Shown one piece after another: positions 1 through 8,735 of a DNA stretch of 64,000 nucleotides. The stretch covers positions 1 to 64,000 of the forward strand of contig NZ_LMSJ01000058.1 of the NCBI RefSeq assembly GCF_001428105.1. The letters run 5' to 3'. Position numbers and translations under genes: made by a program. This stretch comes from Paenibacillus sp. Soil766 (GTDB taxonomy: Bacteria > Bacillota > Bacilli > Paenibacillales > NBRC-103111). Under the pieces are notes generated by a model. It made no database searches. It had not been told where the DNA came from and worked only from the letters and a program-made list of their open reading frames with translations. Within the stretch, counting starts at the first letter, position 1, and each line of letters starts with the position of its first letter.

Positions 1-351
1 TTTACCCTTTAGCAAAATTGGTCCAGTTCACACGAGATACAAAAAAACGAGAAACTGCGAAATGGCGAGTATTTATTAGAAAGACTCCATAATTAAGGGG
101 CCGAACCGTTTTTTGTTCAGATCGAGTAAAATGGCTAATATTAACTGTAAGTTTTCCATCTATTCTGCGCATGATGGAGAAATCCCATAAATTAACTGTA
201 GAAAATCCAGTTATTCGCCGGGAGCTCAGGGTCACTCGCACAAGCTCCCTCTCACTGGGCACATCTCACAAGCTCCCTCGCACAAGGCCCATCGCACAGG
301 GTCATCCACTCAGCCCATCTCCATCCCACCAACTCTTCACGACCAAGCATG
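1..351. other. Left-edge noncoding stretch with short repeats
   Basis: I see no credible gene here; the open frames lack a ribosome binding site and have no family-like sequence. The stretch holds two copies of an interspersed motif beginning TTAACTGTA (141-170 and 192-220), and a 13-base direct repeat CACAAGCTCCCTC at 239-251 and 267-279 inside a C-rich stretch. Confidence 0.5.
141..220. repeat. TTAACTGTA interspersed repeat, two copies
   Basis: Two units begin TTAACTGTA at 141 and 192, 51 bases apart, each continuing into a CCA-TATTC-like tail. A third unit lies at 26353-26399 and shares both the TTAACTGTA core and the flanking AAATCCCA on its left. The units are intergenic and probably belong to a lineage-specific repeat family; function unknown. 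Confidence 0.55.
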
Positions 352-378
352 AAAAAAAGGCCGCGCTAAGCGCGACCC
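352..378 (-). terminator. Terminator of the amino-acid ABC operon
   Basis: On the minus strand a GC-rich stem (GGTCGCGC / GCGCGGCC, loop TTA) is followed by seven T. It sits directly after the stop of the ATP-binding gene. Confidence 0.85.
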
Positions 379-393
379 TCATTATATATTACA

Positions 394-1125
394 CTATAGC
401 ACTTTGGACAAAAACGACTTCGTACGTTCCTGGGTCGGCGCTTCAAAAATTTGCTCAGGTTTGCCTTCTTCAACAATTACCCCTTGCTCCATAAACATAA
501 CCCGATCGCCAACTTCACGCGCAAAGCCCATTTCATGTGTAACGACGACCATCGTCATACCTTCTTTGGCCAATTGCTTCATGACGCCCAGCACCTCGCC
601 AACCATTTCGGGATCAAGCGCTGAGGTTGGTTCATCGAACAACATGATCTTCGGTTCCATCGCAAGCGCACGGGCAATCGCAACACGCTGCGCCTGTCCA
701 CCGGATAGAGAATCCGGAAGCGCGTTTGCTTTGTCTGCGAGTCCAACCTTGGACAATAGCTCCATCGCTTTCTTCCGAGCTTTATCCTCCGGCCATTTCC
801 GTACCTGGATAGGCGCAAGCATGATGTTATCAATTACCTTCATATGCGGGAATAAGTGAAACCGCTGAAACACCATACCTAATTCCATGCGGATCTCATT
901 AATTTTGTTAGTCGAGTCCATCAGATTACGGCCATCAATCGTGATTGTTCCACCATTAGGCTCCTCTAATAGGTTCAAACATCGTAAGAATGTTGATTTT
1001 CCTGAACCTGAAGGGCCAATCACAACCAGCACCTCTTGGTGCTGAATTTCTGTACTTATATCACGAAGAACAACGTTATCTCCAAACGCTTTCTTCAAGC
1101 TCTTTACTTCTATTAATGCGGTCAT
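394..1125 (-). CDS. Polar amino-acid ABC transporter ATP-binding protein
   Basis: This 243-residue ATPase powers an amino-acid importer of the GlnQ/HisP family. Walker A (GPSGSGKST) is near residues 37-45, the signature [15 protein letters not shown] near 140, Walker [14 protein letters not shown] next, and the switch histidine in VVTHEMGFA. It is the last gene of a three-gene operon (binding protein, permease, ATPase) and starts two bases after the permease stop behind an AGGAGG-like site. Family and length match well. The exact amino acid cannot be read from the sequence; glutamine, cystine or arginine are all possible. Confidence 0.95.
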   Translation of the reverse strand: MTALIEVKSLKKAFGDNVVLRDISTEIQHQEVLVVIGPSGSGKSTFLRCLNLLEEPNGGTITIDGRNLMDSTNKINEIRMELGMVFQRFHLFPHMKVIDNIMLAPIQVRKWPEDKARKKAMELLSKVGLADKANALPDSLSGGQAQRVAIARALAMEPKIMLFDEPTSALDPEMVGEVLGVMKQLAKEGMTMVVVTHEMGFAREVGDRVMFMEQGVIVEEGKPEQIFEAPTQERTKSFLSKVL

Positions 1126-1127
1126 GG

Positions 1128-1775
1128 TTATACCCTCCTTTCGATATAGCCAAGAAGCTTGCTAAGAGAGTAAGTAAGAATGAAATAAATAAGTGCAGCT
1201 GTCAAATACGGCTCCCATACTTTGAAATATTGGCTCCGCATGGCATTAGACCAATACATAAGCTCAGGTGCCGCGATGATCGCAAACAAGGAAGAATCCT
1301 TAATCAGAACGATAAATTCATTACCAAAAGGCGGAATCATCCGTTTGATGGCTTGCGGTAAAATGACCGATTTCATCGTTTGGAAATGAGTCATACCTAG
1401 GGAATGCGCTGCTTCCGTTTGGCCTTTATCGATGGATTGAATACCTGCACGGAAGATTTCAGCCATATACCCCGCCGAATTCAAGGATAAAGCAACAACC
1501 GAAGCGACAATCGGGTTCGTTTCCCCTAAGAACAAGGGCACAACACCAAAATGTACAAGCAATATTTGAACCAGCAGCGGTGTGCCGCGGAAAAAGTTAA
1601 CGTATATACTAGTCGGCCATCTCAAATAGCCGCGGTGAGACATTTTACCTAATCCAACTGCAAGCCCTAATACAGACCCGAAACAGATGGAGAGAATGGA
1701 AATACCAATCGTCCATAGCGTACCTTTCAGCAGCAAGGGGACATAATCAAGAATGATATCAAAGCGAAATTCCAT
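1128..1775 (-). CDS. Polar amino-acid ABC transporter permease
   Basis: A 215-residue inner-membrane permease of the HisM/GlnP type, with about five hydrophobic segments. The EAA-loop is visible as the stretch around [16 protein letters not shown], with [16 protein letters not shown] following it, which is the usual ATPase-docking signature of this family. I chose the ATG that begins MEFRFDII because AAGGAAG lies just upstream; a start 18 bases earlier is less well placed. It lies between the binding protein and the ATPase and probably forms a homodimer, since no second permease gene is present. Confidence 0.93.
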   Translation of the reverse strand: MEFRFDIILDYVPLLLKGTLWTIGISILSICFGSVLGLAVGLGKMSHRGYLRWPTSIYVNFFRGTPLLVQILLVHFGVVPLFLGETNPIVASVVALSLNSAGYMAEIFRAGIQSIDKGQTEAAHSLGMTHFQTMKSVILPQAIKRMIPPFGNEFIVLIKDSSLFAIIAAPELMYWSNAMRSQYFKVWEPYLTAALIYFILTYSLSKLLGYIERRV

Positions 1776-1817
1776 TCTACACTTCCTTTCCATTAATTAT
1801 TCTGCTACTTACAGAAG

Positions 1818-1852
1818 AAAAGCATGCGTAAGGTTAAGTCACGCATGCTTTT
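1818..1852 (-). terminator. Intercistronic hairpin after the binding protein
   Basis: AAGCATGCGT pairs perfectly with ACGCATGCTT, followed by TTTTC on the minus strand. It lies between the binding protein and the permease, so it may act as a partial terminator or RNA stabiliser that keeps binding-protein mRNA more abundant. Confidence 0.75.
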
Positions 1853-1858
1853 AAGCTT

Positions 1859-2647
1859 TTATTTTTGATCGAGCAATTTCTTCGTATCTGGCTCTTGACC
1901 GAACCATTTCTTGTACACTGTTGCATAAGTGCCGTTCTCAATTACTTTTTTGATAGCAGGATCCAGCTTCGCTTTGAGGTCGCTGCCTTTAGGAAGCAAG
2001 ATGCCGTAGTACTCGGATTCGAAGTTTTTTGCGTCAGCTATCGAAACAAATTTTTTGGTTGGATTGTTTTTAACATACTCACGAATAATAGCAATATCCG
2101 CAACAACTGCGTCAACACCGTTACTCTCAAGTTCCATCAGTGCAAGTGTGTTGTTATCCATACGTTTTAGTGACTTGTTTTCATTACCCATGATTTCCGT
2201 CATAAGCGTATCAGCAGTAGTAGAGATTTGAACCGCTACTTTCTTATCTTTCAAATCGACTGCACTCTTGATCGGGCTTCCTTCTTTAACAAGAATCATA
2301 TTCGTTGACTCAAAGTAAGGAGCTGAGAAATCATAGGATTGTTTACGTTTATCCGTAATAGATACGCTGGAAATTCCTGCCTGGTACTCTTTCCCTTGTT
2401 CAACACTTGTCAGCATTGTATCCCAACCAGTGTTAGTAACGCTATAAGCTAGACCTGCTTCTTTCATAACTTCAGCAAGGAAGTCGATATCAAAACCTGC
2501 CACCTTGTCTTTATCCATATATTCCATCGGTGCGTAAGCCGCATCTGTTGCAAATTTAACTTTCGTGCCACCGCTATCTTTCGAGCCACAACCTGCCATT
2601 GTTAAAACTAAAGCTGCTGCTACCACAGAAATCATTAATTTTTTCAT
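1859..2647 (-). CDS. Amino-acid ABC transporter substrate-binding lipoprotein
   Basis: This is a 262-residue extracellular binding protein (SBP_bac_3 family). The N-terminus has a signal peptide with a lipobox (TMAGCGS), so the mature protein should be lipid-anchored at the cysteine near residue 21. The body shows family hallmarks: FATDAAYAPMEY, the GFDIDFLAEVMKEAG stretch, and a C-terminal IENGTYATVYKKWFG. It is the first gene of the operon, and a GGGGGAAG site precedes two adjacent ATG codons; the second has the better spacing. The ligand is a polar amino acid or cystine, unresolved. Confidence 0.95.
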   Translation of the reverse strand: MKKLMISVVAAALVLTMAGCGSKDSGGTKVKFATDAAYAPMEYMDKDKVAGFDIDFLAEVMKEAGLAYSVTNTGWDTMLTSVEQGKEYQAGISSVSITDKRKQSYDFSAPYFESTNMILVKEGSPIKSAVDLKDKKVAVQISTTADTLMTEIMGNENKSLKRMDNNTLALMELESNGVDAVVADIAIIREYVKNNPTKKFVSIADAKNFESEYYGILLPKGSDLKAKLDPAIKKVIENGTYATVYKKWFGQEPDTKKLLDQK

Positions 2648-2820
2648 CATTCTTCCCCCGTTCTATGTATTGGACGAATCATATATTAACACTTGGTCAA
2701 TAAAATAACAACACCTATCTACTATAAATATCCGAGGAAATTGAAGGAAATGTGTATTTCGAACTATTTTCAGCTGCTTGCACAGTTCATCTAACCCGTT
2801 TTGTTGTTCTGCATAATAAG

Positions 2821-2849
2821 AAAACGCCTAGGTCTTAAGGACCCAAGCG
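2821..2849 (-). terminator. Probable terminator after yunC
   Basis: On the minus strand an imperfect stem CGCTTGGGTC / GACCTAGGCG is followed by TTTTCTT, just past the yunC stop. Confidence 0.55.
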
Positions 2850-2873
2850 CTCGAGCTTGCCATTTCATCTGTC

Positions 2874-3176
2874 TTACATCATTTTAAGTATTGCTTCCCG
2901 TCCCGTCATCCCGGCTACAATACCCAGGTCTTCTGCCGTATAAGTTACAGATTCAAGCGGTGCTTCCAGCAGCTCCTCGATCGTTCGAACCCCGGTAGCT
3001 CGCGCCGCTACAATATTCCTGTCACTTAATCGCTCATTGAGCAGCGCTACATCGAGGGCGCCGCACATAATGTAACCTTTATCCGTCGTCACTACCAGCA
3101 AGGTCGTTTTCGGCAATTTAACCTCTATCGCGATTGCTGTATGTCCTTCAAGAAGAATGGGTTCTACGCGCATCAT
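2874..3176 (-). CDS. yunC: YunC-like DUF1805 protein
   Basis: A soluble protein of about 100 residues that matches the DUF1805/YunC family along its whole length. The best-conserved blocks are KLPKTTLLVV, GYIMCGALDVALLNERL, the GVRTIEELL-APLESVTY stretch and the C-terminal GMTGREAILKM. The biochemical role of the family is not established to my knowledge. The start is probably one of two adjacent ATG codons about 11 bases after GAGGAG; a GTG three codons upstream is too close to that site. It appears monocistronic. Confidence 0.88.
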   Translation of the reverse strand: MMRVEPILLEGHTAIAIEVKLPKTTLLVVTTDKGYIMCGALDVALLNERLSDRNIVAARATGVRTIEELLEAPLESVTYTAEDLGIVAGMTGREAILKMM

Positions 3177-3302
3177 GCTCTGCACAGCTCCTCTTCGCAG
3201 TCTTACGGTAGTATATGCGCCTGCGGCTAGTACGGTGTGAGGTCACTGTAAAGATTCTGTGTGTTTTTCCTTTGGATTGTATTATCGTGAAAAAAAGCTA
3301 AT

Positions 3303-3575
3303 TTATAACCTCATCAAAGCTCTCCGCTCAGCTTGAGGTCTACATACCTGACAAACGCCAACAACTCTTCCTTGCTCGTCTGAATAGAAACTTAATTTCC
3401 TATCTTTTTTTCGACAGAACGAACACATTTGCTTGTTCACTTTGGAAACTTTCTTCCCGTATAGTGACATTTGTATAATCTTGGTCGTTTCAACCTTATC
3501 TCTTAATTTATAAGTAAGTTTATAAATAAAAAGAAGCACACTCAATAGGATAATAGCCAGCATGATCCATTTCAT
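3303..3575 (-). CDS. Small membrane-anchored CxxC protein, unknown
   Basis: I do not recognise this protein of about 90 residues. It begins with one clear membrane helix (WIMLAIILLSVLLFIYKL). Its C-terminal half holds two CxxC motifs, CSFC and CQVC, about 27 residues apart. These would suit a small metal-binding or redox domain facing the cytoplasm. The ATG before KWIML has a strong AAGGAAGG site at the right spacing, so I prefer it to the upstream ATG codons. It is followed by another unknown gene on the other strand. Real coding is likely from the organised domain structure. Confidence 0.65.
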   Translation of the reverse strand: MKWIMLAIILLSVLLFIYKLTYKLRDKVETTKIIQMSLYGKKVSKVNKQMCSFCRKKDRKLSFYSDEQGRVVGVCQVCRPQAERRALMRL

Positions 3576-3594
3576 AGCGCAACCTTCCTTCATA

Positions 3595-3717
3595 TCATAT
3601 TCGTTCAAGCTTACTGGAGATCGAATTGGGATGTTGATTTAATCGCCTTACAAATAAATCATATTCCTCTTCTGCTTCTTTGAGAATGGCTTCCAGATCC
3701 GCTCTTGCTAAATTCAA
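3595..3717 (-). CDS. Possible 40-residue ORF with TTG start
   Basis: A short frame reading NLARADLEAILKEAEEEYD followed by LFVRRLNQHPNSISS and ending KLERI. It is charged, helix-like and free of rare residues, so it looks protein-like, but there is no ATG and no clear ribosome binding site. It overlaps the upstream portion of the next gene's frame. It may be the tail of a decayed gene. Low certainty. Confidence 0.25.
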   Translation of the reverse strand: MNLARADLEAILKEAEEEYDLFVRRLNQHPNSISSKLERI

Positions 3718-3808
3718 TAAGAGCCATTTATGAAAACGAAGCTACATTTGCTAATGATATCATGCTATAGTTAAGGTAGTGCAATTGCAGTGCAGTTAGG
3801 AGGCTATG

Positions 3809-4300
3809 ATGAACCCACGGGATTCAAACACAAGTCCGAAGAATGGACATTTATTCACCGTAGAGATTTTAATTGAAGCTGAAACCAATGGCCTTGCAAT
3901 GGAAAAGCTCCTTCATTTGTTAAACGTAGACACGATCAAAGATTATCAAATACTTAAAGGTATTCAGCTAGGTCAACTTATTGAATTGAACACGAAACAA
4001 GGAAGTTCCGCTTCCTTATATACAAATAAAAAGCCTCTCGTTCCTACGCCAACAGCAGCAGGCAGAACGATTCATTCCGAAGCCGCAAAACACATTGTTG
4101 AACAGTTAGAGAATTTCAAGACCAACAATACTTTGATTCGGTTGACGGTTATCAAAGCCCAAGGCATTAAATTGAGTCTTCCTTGTCGAATCCTTAATTT
4201 TGACGCGAGCAGCCAGAATGTGACCGTCTATCATGTAGATGAGAAGAAGGTATATCTGTTTAAGTTAAATGAAATCGATGATTACGTGGCAACAAATTGA
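3809..4300 (+). CDS. Conserved hypothetical protein
   Basis: A soluble protein of about 163 residues that I cannot assign. The N-terminal half (HLFTVEILIEAETNGLAMEK and on) looks like a small alpha/beta domain. A polar, alanine/threonine-rich linker follows near residue 85. The C-terminal half (LIRLTVIKAQGIKLSLPCRI, then VYHVDEKKVYLFKLNEIDDY) looks beta-rich and SH3/Sm-like. AGGAGG precedes two adjacent ATG codons; the second has better spacing. It stands alone on the plus strand and ends in a bidirectional terminator shared with the convergent GGDEF-EAL gene. Confidence 0.7.
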   Translation: MNPRDSNTSPKNGHLFTVEILIEAETNGLAMEKLLHLLNVDTIKDYQILKGIQLGQLIELNTKQGSSASLYTNKKPLVPTPTAAGRTIHSEAAKHIVEQLENFKTNNTLIRLTVIKAQGIKLSLPCRILNFDASSQNVTVYHVDEKKVYLFKLNEIDDYVATN

Positions 4301-4304
4301 AAAC

Positions 4305-4343
4305 AAAGGTACCCTTGCTAACAACCTGCAAGGGTACCTTTTT
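4305..4343. terminator. Bidirectional terminator
   Basis: AAAGGTACCCTTGC pairs perfectly with GCAAGGGTACCTTT around a nine-base loop, with T runs on both strands. It separates two convergent genes. Confidence 0.9.
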
Positions 4344-6203
4344 CTATTCACCTGTCGCAGCAGCAACAGAAATTCCATGCTTTAGCATATACTCTAGCTC
4401 TATGCGATCCACAGGAGGACTAAACCAATAGCCTTGAACCTCATTGCATCGATTTTGATATAAGAATTTCAATTGATCTTCTGTCTCTACACCTTCCGCG
4501 ATAACTTTCAGATTCAAATGGTGCGTCATAGCAATAATGGTCACAACAATGGCAGCGTCATTCGGATCAACCATAATATCGCGTACGAAGGAGCGGTCGA
4601 TCTTCAACTTATCAATCGGAAATTTCTTCAAATAATAGAGTGAGCTATAGCCTGTACCGAAATCATCGATACTCACATTTACACCAAGCTCTTTCAATTC
4701 AAGAAGGGATTGAATCGCATGATCCACATCCATCGTCATACTTTCGGTAATTTCCAACTCCAAATATTGCGGATCCAGCTCCGTCTGCTCAAGAACACGG
4801 CTTATTTTCCCTTTAAGATTATGCTGGAAAAACTGTCTCATCGATAAATTCACTGAGATTGGAATAGGGGCATATCCTTCAGACTGCCATGTTTTATTTT
4901 GCTTACAAGCCGCGCGGAGCACCCACTCGCCAATAGGTACGATCAATCCACTTTCCTCCGCTAATGGGATAAAATGATTAGGCATAACCATCCCTTTATC
5001 CGGGTGATTCCACCGAATTAATGCCTCCACACCAACAATACGCCCCGATCCTATATCCACCTGAGGTTGGTAGTAAAGTACGAATTCTTCATTGACTAAA
5101 GCTCTGCGCAGTTCATTCTCCAACTTCAAACGATTAATCGAAACCGATTTCATGTCCGAATTGAATATCTGAAAATCGTTTCTTCCCTTTTCCTTGGCTC
5201 TGGCTAATGCAATGTCCGCATATTTCATCAATTCGTCAGCCTCATCGGTATCTTCCGAGGAAATGGCGACGCCTATGCTTGCAGTGATATGAAGCTCATA
5301 TTGTTCTAGGAGGAATGGCTTCTCTAAGACACGATTAATTTCGGCAATGACGGTCATCACATCATTGACATCTTCCACATTGGAGTAGAAAAAAGCAAAT
5401 TCGTCACCTTCCGTACGCGCTAGGAAATCCTCAGCAGTCAAACATCGTGTGAATCGCTCCGCTAATTGGAGGAGCAGCATGTTACCATAGTCATGTCCAA
5501 AGCTATCGTTTACAAGTTTGAAGCGATCAATATCCAAATAGAATACGGCAACCTTATGTCCTTCTTCTTTACATAGACGAATTCGTTCATTCAAATGATC
5601 TTTAAATAACCTTCGATTCGGAAGCCCCGTCATATCATCGTAATAGGCCATATATCGGACTTGCTCGTCGCCGCGTTTACGTTCTGTGACGTCCTGACAA
5701 ATCAGAATATTCCCTTTGGAATGATGATAGATATCGACAGGAACAGCTGTTACATGCAAATCGACACGATATCCGCGCTGATGCAGCACCGACGTATCAA
5801 AGGTATATGGAATCCCATCGCGACTCTGTTGCAATTGCCACTTTGTGGCTTCCAATTGTTCTTCCGTTACAATATCCGTAAAGGGTTGATGCATGAGGTC
5901 TGAGACCGAGTATCCCAGAATCGATTCTGCCGCTTGATTCATTCGAATGAATATACCTTCATCATTAAAAATCCCGATTGCATTGGGATTATGTTCAAAT
6001 AGTGAATCTAGAACACTTAGATACGCATGATCTCTCGGGAGTTCCTTGGGTACCTGCGGTTGTCGCAGCGGTTTCTTCGTACGCAGTACGTAAAGCAATG
6101 CGAGTGCGCCCAAGAAACAAATCCATGGGGCGTACGGCTTTACGAAAATGCTAACGCATATGGCTACGACGACATATACGCCAATATAGAGCCGATTGTT
6201 CAC
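4344..6203 (-). CDS. PAS-GGDEF-EAL cyclic-di-GMP signalling protein
   Basis: A 619-residue membrane protein with two short N-terminal helices (about 8-45). A PAS domain follows (about 70-180, ending in CQDVTERKRGD), then a GGDEF domain (about 190-345) and an EAL domain (about 360-610). The EAL domain keeps the usual catalytic residues: EALIRW, SVNLS, LEITES, IDDFGTGYSSL, KIDRSF and AEGVE, so phosphodiesterase activity against c-di-GMP is likely. The cyclase signature is TEGDEF instead of GGDEF. The cyclase half may therefore be inactive or act as a GTP sensor. The start is GTG behind AGGAGG. It ends at a terminator shared with its convergent neighbour. Confidence 0.93.
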   Translation of the reverse strand: MNNRLYIGVYVVVAICVSIFVKPYAPWICFLGALALLYVLRTKKPLRQPQVPKELPRDHAYLSVLDSLFEHNPNAIGIFNDEGIFIRMNQAAESILGYSVSDLMHQPFTDIVTEEQLEATKWQLQQSRDGIPYTFDTSVLHQRGYRVDLHVTAVPVDIYHHSKGNILICQDVTERKRGDEQVRYMAYYDDMTGLPNRRLFKDHLNERIRLCKEEGHKVAVFYLDIDRFKLVNDSFGHDYGNMLLLQLAERFTRCLTAEDFLARTEGDEFAFFYSNVEDVNDVMTVIAEINRVLEKPFLLEQYELHITASIGVAISSEDTDEADELMKYADIALARAKEKGRNDFQIFNSDMKSVSINRLKLENELRRALVNEEFVLYYQPQVDIGSGRIVGVEALIRWNHPDKGMVMPNHFIPLAEESGLIVPIGEWVLRAACKQNKTWQSEGYAPIPISVNLSMRQFFQHNLKGKISRVLEQTELDPQYLELEITESMTMDVDHAIQSLLELKELGVNVSIDDFGTGYSSLYYLKKFPIDKLKIDRSFVRDIMVDPNDAAIVVTIIAMTHHLNLKVIAEGVETEDQLKFLYQNRCNEVQGYWFSPPVDRIELEYMLKHGISVAAATGE

Positions 6204-6363
6204 GAATTCGCCTCCTCCTATAGTTCTATGTTCGATAGGGAAGCCTTTCGTAGATATCCGAACCTAGCTCCCAAATAATATAAAGTAATCTCGCGCACAT
6301 TTCCAAACAGTGTTTACTTTCTACAAAGGTCGTGCCATTTCCTGCTAACTCGCCATAAAATGC

Positions 6364-6393
6364 GAAAAAGAGCCAGATTTCTCCGGCTCTTTT
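6364..6393 (-). terminator. Terminator of the DUF423 gene
   Basis: On the minus strand AAGAGCCGGA pairs with TCTGGCTCTT around GAAA and runs into TTTTTC, right after the stop codon. Confidence 0.88.
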
Positions 6394-6395
6394 GG

Positions 6396-6767
6396 CTATT
6401 TTAATTTAAACGCTGCAATGGCTAACAGGGTCCAACCGACAAGGAAGCTTATTCCGCCTAGCGGAGTTATAGGTCCAAAAGCCTTGATGCCCGTCAAGCT
6501 TAATCCATACAAACTGCCAGAGAACAAGATAATTCCGATGAAGATTGCCCATCCTGAGGCATTCACCAGTGAAGTGTTTCCTAGCTTGTCCGAGAGCAGC
6601 GCGATCACGAGTAATGCAATCGCGTGGATCATGTGATAATGAACACCTGTTTGAAACACATCGATCTTATCTGGAATTTTCGCTTTTAAAATATGGGCAC
6701 CAAACGCACCTAATGCGACAGATAAGAAAGCATTCAAGCTTCCAAATATCAAAAATAACTTCATCAT
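6396..6767 (-). CDS. ywdK: YwdK-like DUF423 membrane protein
   Basis: A 123-residue protein with four predicted membrane helices, of the DUF423 (YgdD/YwdK, TMEM256-like) family. Signature stretches are LGAFGAHILK near the N-terminus, TGVHYHMIHAIALL in the middle, FSGSLYGLSL and TPLGGISFLVGW near the end. The molecular function of the family is not known. Two adjacent ATG codons could serve as start behind AAAGGA. It follows a 100-residue unknown gene on the same strand with a 30-base gap, so they may be co-transcribed. Confidence 0.9.
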   Translation of the reverse strand: MMKLFLIFGSLNAFLSVALGAFGAHILKAKIPDKIDVFQTGVHYHMIHAIALLVIALLSDKLGNTSLVNASGWAIFIGIILFSGSLYGLSLTGIKAFGPITPLGGISFLVGWTLLAIAAFKLK

Positions 6768-6799
6768 AAGACTACATTTCCTTTCACTGCTGTGATGAA

Positions 6800-7102
6800 C
6801 TACTCGACCTCACCAATATCGTGTTGGCCCACAATTAAACGAACAGGCTCCAAGAAAACACGTGTAACCGTAGGCTGCTCGATTAAATTCACTTCAATAT
6901 CTTCAATTTTATAACGAGTCGTCTTACCTTCACGCTTGTCATAGACAACGTCAAACTGCTTCAAACCTAACTGGTGAATCAAAACGGAAGAACCAATGGT
7001 GACGGCATTCGATTCAAATTCTCCATGTTCAAATAGTACCTCGGACAAAATCTCATCATTCATATCGACAATCGTAACATACTGGCAAAATTGGTATCTC
7101 AT
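6800..7102 (-). CDS. Hypothetical protein, 100 residues
   Basis: I do not recognise this soluble, acidic, apparently beta-rich protein. It begins MRYQFCQYVTIVDMNDEI and contains the charged stretch VVYDKREGKTTRYKIEDIEV. No signal peptide, membrane helix or catalytic motif is visible. A good GGGGGAG-type site precedes the ATG. It lies immediately upstream of the ywdK-like gene on the same strand, which suggests an operon. Coding is likely because the frame is intact with a proper site. Confidence 0.65.
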   Translation of the reverse strand: MRYQFCQYVTIVDMNDEILSEVLFEHGEFESNAVTIGSSVLIHQLGLKQFDVVYDKREGKTTRYKIEDIEVNLIEQPTVTRVFLEPVRLIVGQHDIGEVE

Positions 7103-7200
7103 CGTAAAAACTCCCCCTTGGATTGGATGTGTTTAGGTATATGTACCCATTCGCCAAAAAATGTCGATATTCCTGCTATTTTTATAATTCCCCATCAAGT

Positions 7201-8121
7201 TCACATAAAATCCAACAAAAATATGACAATAGGTATTGTAAACATGCTAAATAATGTCGAAGTAAAGACCGCCTGTGAAGAAAACTCAGCCTCATTCTCA
7301 TACTCAATAGCAAGGAGTACACTACTTAAGGAAGTAGGAACTGCGCAGGACAGAACTAACGCCTTCGCGGTCAAACCTTCAATCCCCAACATCCACACAA
7401 CCAGAAAGCCTAACAGCGGACCTATCGCCAAACGCAACATATTCGACAACAAGACATTCGAGAATTGAAATGTCCATTTCATGGCACCAAGCTGTACACC
7501 TAACGTCAACAGCGCTGTGGCCATAAAGGCATTAGCGATGTAGTTCAATGGGATGTTGATCGAAGATGGTACCGGCACATGATAATAACGCAATAAGAGT
7601 CCTATTGGAATGGCATAAATGACGGGTAATGAGAGAATCGTTTTCATAGTCGCTTTCCAAGTAGCCTTATGTGCGTTTAACGTGTATATCCCGTAAGTAT
7701 TAGGGATGAGCGTCTGCATAATCATAATGACGATTTGGATAGCTAACGTATAGGCGTTGCCACCAAATACGGTTTGATTGAGTGGCAGGGCATAATTAGC
7801 GCTATTGTAGAAAATAACACTATTTCGCATAGCAATCCGCATGCCGCGTTGCAGCTTCTGTATACGGATGATCACTTCAATAATGGCAAATAGAAGGCTG
7901 AAGAAAATGACAAAAAATAAGAGCACCTGCATGAGGATCGAGAGACTCATTTCGGATTCATACAGCTTTACAAAAACCAGCGCCGGCGAAAACACATAGA
8001 AATTTAGCTTCGAGAGTGTTCGAATGTCAATCTGAAAGGCGCGATACATGGTCACGCCAATCGCAATCATGATACAAATCGGAACAATGTTGTTGATTAG
8101 AATGTACACGAAATAATTCAT
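7201..8121 (-). CDS. AEC family (auxin efflux carrier-like) transporter
   Basis: A 306-residue membrane protein with about ten hydrophobic segments, in the bile/arsenite/auxin carrier superfamily. Family features are the FYNSANYALPLNQTVFGG block (the conserved N-x-G-P-like crossover of the first half), the mid-protein LNYIANAFMATALLTLGVQLG stretch and the CAVPTSLSSVLLAIEYENE stretch (second crossover). Bacterial members export or import small carboxylates; the substrate is unknown here. The ATG at the start lies behind GTGAGG. An OhrR gene sits just upstream on the same strand, 39 bases away, so the two may be co-transcribed. Confidence 0.88.
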   Translation of the reverse strand: MNYFVYILINNIVPICIMIAIGVTMYRAFQIDIRTLSKLNFYVFSPALVFVKLYESEMSLSILMQVLLFFVIFFSLLFAIIEVIIRIQKLQRGMRIAMRNSVIFYNSANYALPLNQTVFGGNAYTLAIQIVIMIMQTLIPNTYGIYTLNAHKATWKATMKTILSLPVIYAIPIGLLLRYYHVPVPSSINIPLNYIANAFMATALLTLGVQLGAMKWTFQFSNVLLSNMLRLAIGPLLGFLVVWMLGIEGLTAKALVLSCAVPTSLSSVLLAIEYENEAEFSSQAVFTSTLFSMFTIPIVIFLLDFM

Positions 8122-8160
8122 TACATAGCCTCACTTCATCGAGAATCCCCATGATGCTCC

Positions 8161-8601
8161 TTACATGGAGGCATTAACGCTTGTGATAATTCGTTTCAAC
8201 TGCTCATTGAAATTCGCTATTTCTTCCGGCGATAAACCGCTCGAAGCAAACAGTGTCTGCGGAATGCATAGCGCCTGGTCGTAGAGTGCTAGCCCTGCTT
8301 CTGTGATGCGAATAAGAACTACCCGCTCATCTTCCTGTGAGCGATTCCGAACGAGCAACTTCTGTGCTTCCATTCGCTTGAGCATCGGGGTCAGTGTGCC
8401 TGAATCCAGATCAAGCTTCTCACTTAGCTCTTTCACCGTGCTTTCCTGTTGTTCCCAGAGCACAAGCAGAACCAAGTATTGCGGATACGTGATTCCGAGC
8501 TCCTCAAGAAAAGGACGATACATACGAGTAATCGCTCTGGAACTCGCGTATAAGCTGAAACAAAGCTGATTCTCCAGCTTCAAAAATTCACTGCTGCTCA
8601 T
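8161..8601 (-). CDS. ohrR: OhrR-like MarR family peroxide-sensing repressor
   Basis: A 146-residue winged-helix regulator close to OhrR. The N-terminus LENQLCFSLYASSRAITRMY holds the reactive cysteine (position 14), equivalent to Cys15 of B. subtilis OhrR. Oxidation of that residue by organic hydroperoxides releases the repressor from DNA. ITYPQYLVLLVLWE and LDSGTLTPMLKRMEAQKL match the dimer and recognition helices, and RSQEDERVVLIRIT forms the wing. It starts at ATG behind GGAGGGAGAG. No ohrA gene is visible beside it, so its target may lie elsewhere or be the AEC transporter. Confidence 0.9.
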   Translation of the reverse strand: MSSSEFLKLENQLCFSLYASSRAITRMYRPFLEELGITYPQYLVLLVLWEQQESTVKELSEKLDLDSGTLTPMLKRMEAQKLLVRNRSQEDERVVLIRITEAGLALYDQALCIPQTLFASSGLSPEEIANFNEQLKRIITSVNASM

Positions 8602-8680
8602 CGTCGTTTCTCTCCCTCCGTCGTATTGTAAACAATCGTTTTGCTTCCAATTTAAACAAAAAGCTTCCGACTGTCAATAC

Positions 8681-8726
8681 AAAACACGGATGAGCCCCCA
8701 TCCAGTGGGAGCTCATCCGTGTTTTT
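8681..8726. terminator. Strong hairpin terminator of the first sugar ABC operon
   Basis: AACACGGATGAGC pairs with GCTCATCCGTGTT and is flanked by A and T runs on both sides, so it can work in both directions. It follows the binding protein stop on the minus strand. Confidence 0.9.
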
Positions 8727-8735
8727 CAAATTTAC

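Noticed and set aside
2-262. Open frame of 86 residues on the minus strand at the left edge
   Set aside because: No ribosome binding site, no family-like content, and it crosses the repeat units.
2651-2820. T-box or riboswitch upstream of the amino-acid ABC operon
   Set aside because: The leader is short and shows no T-box sequence or nested stem pattern.
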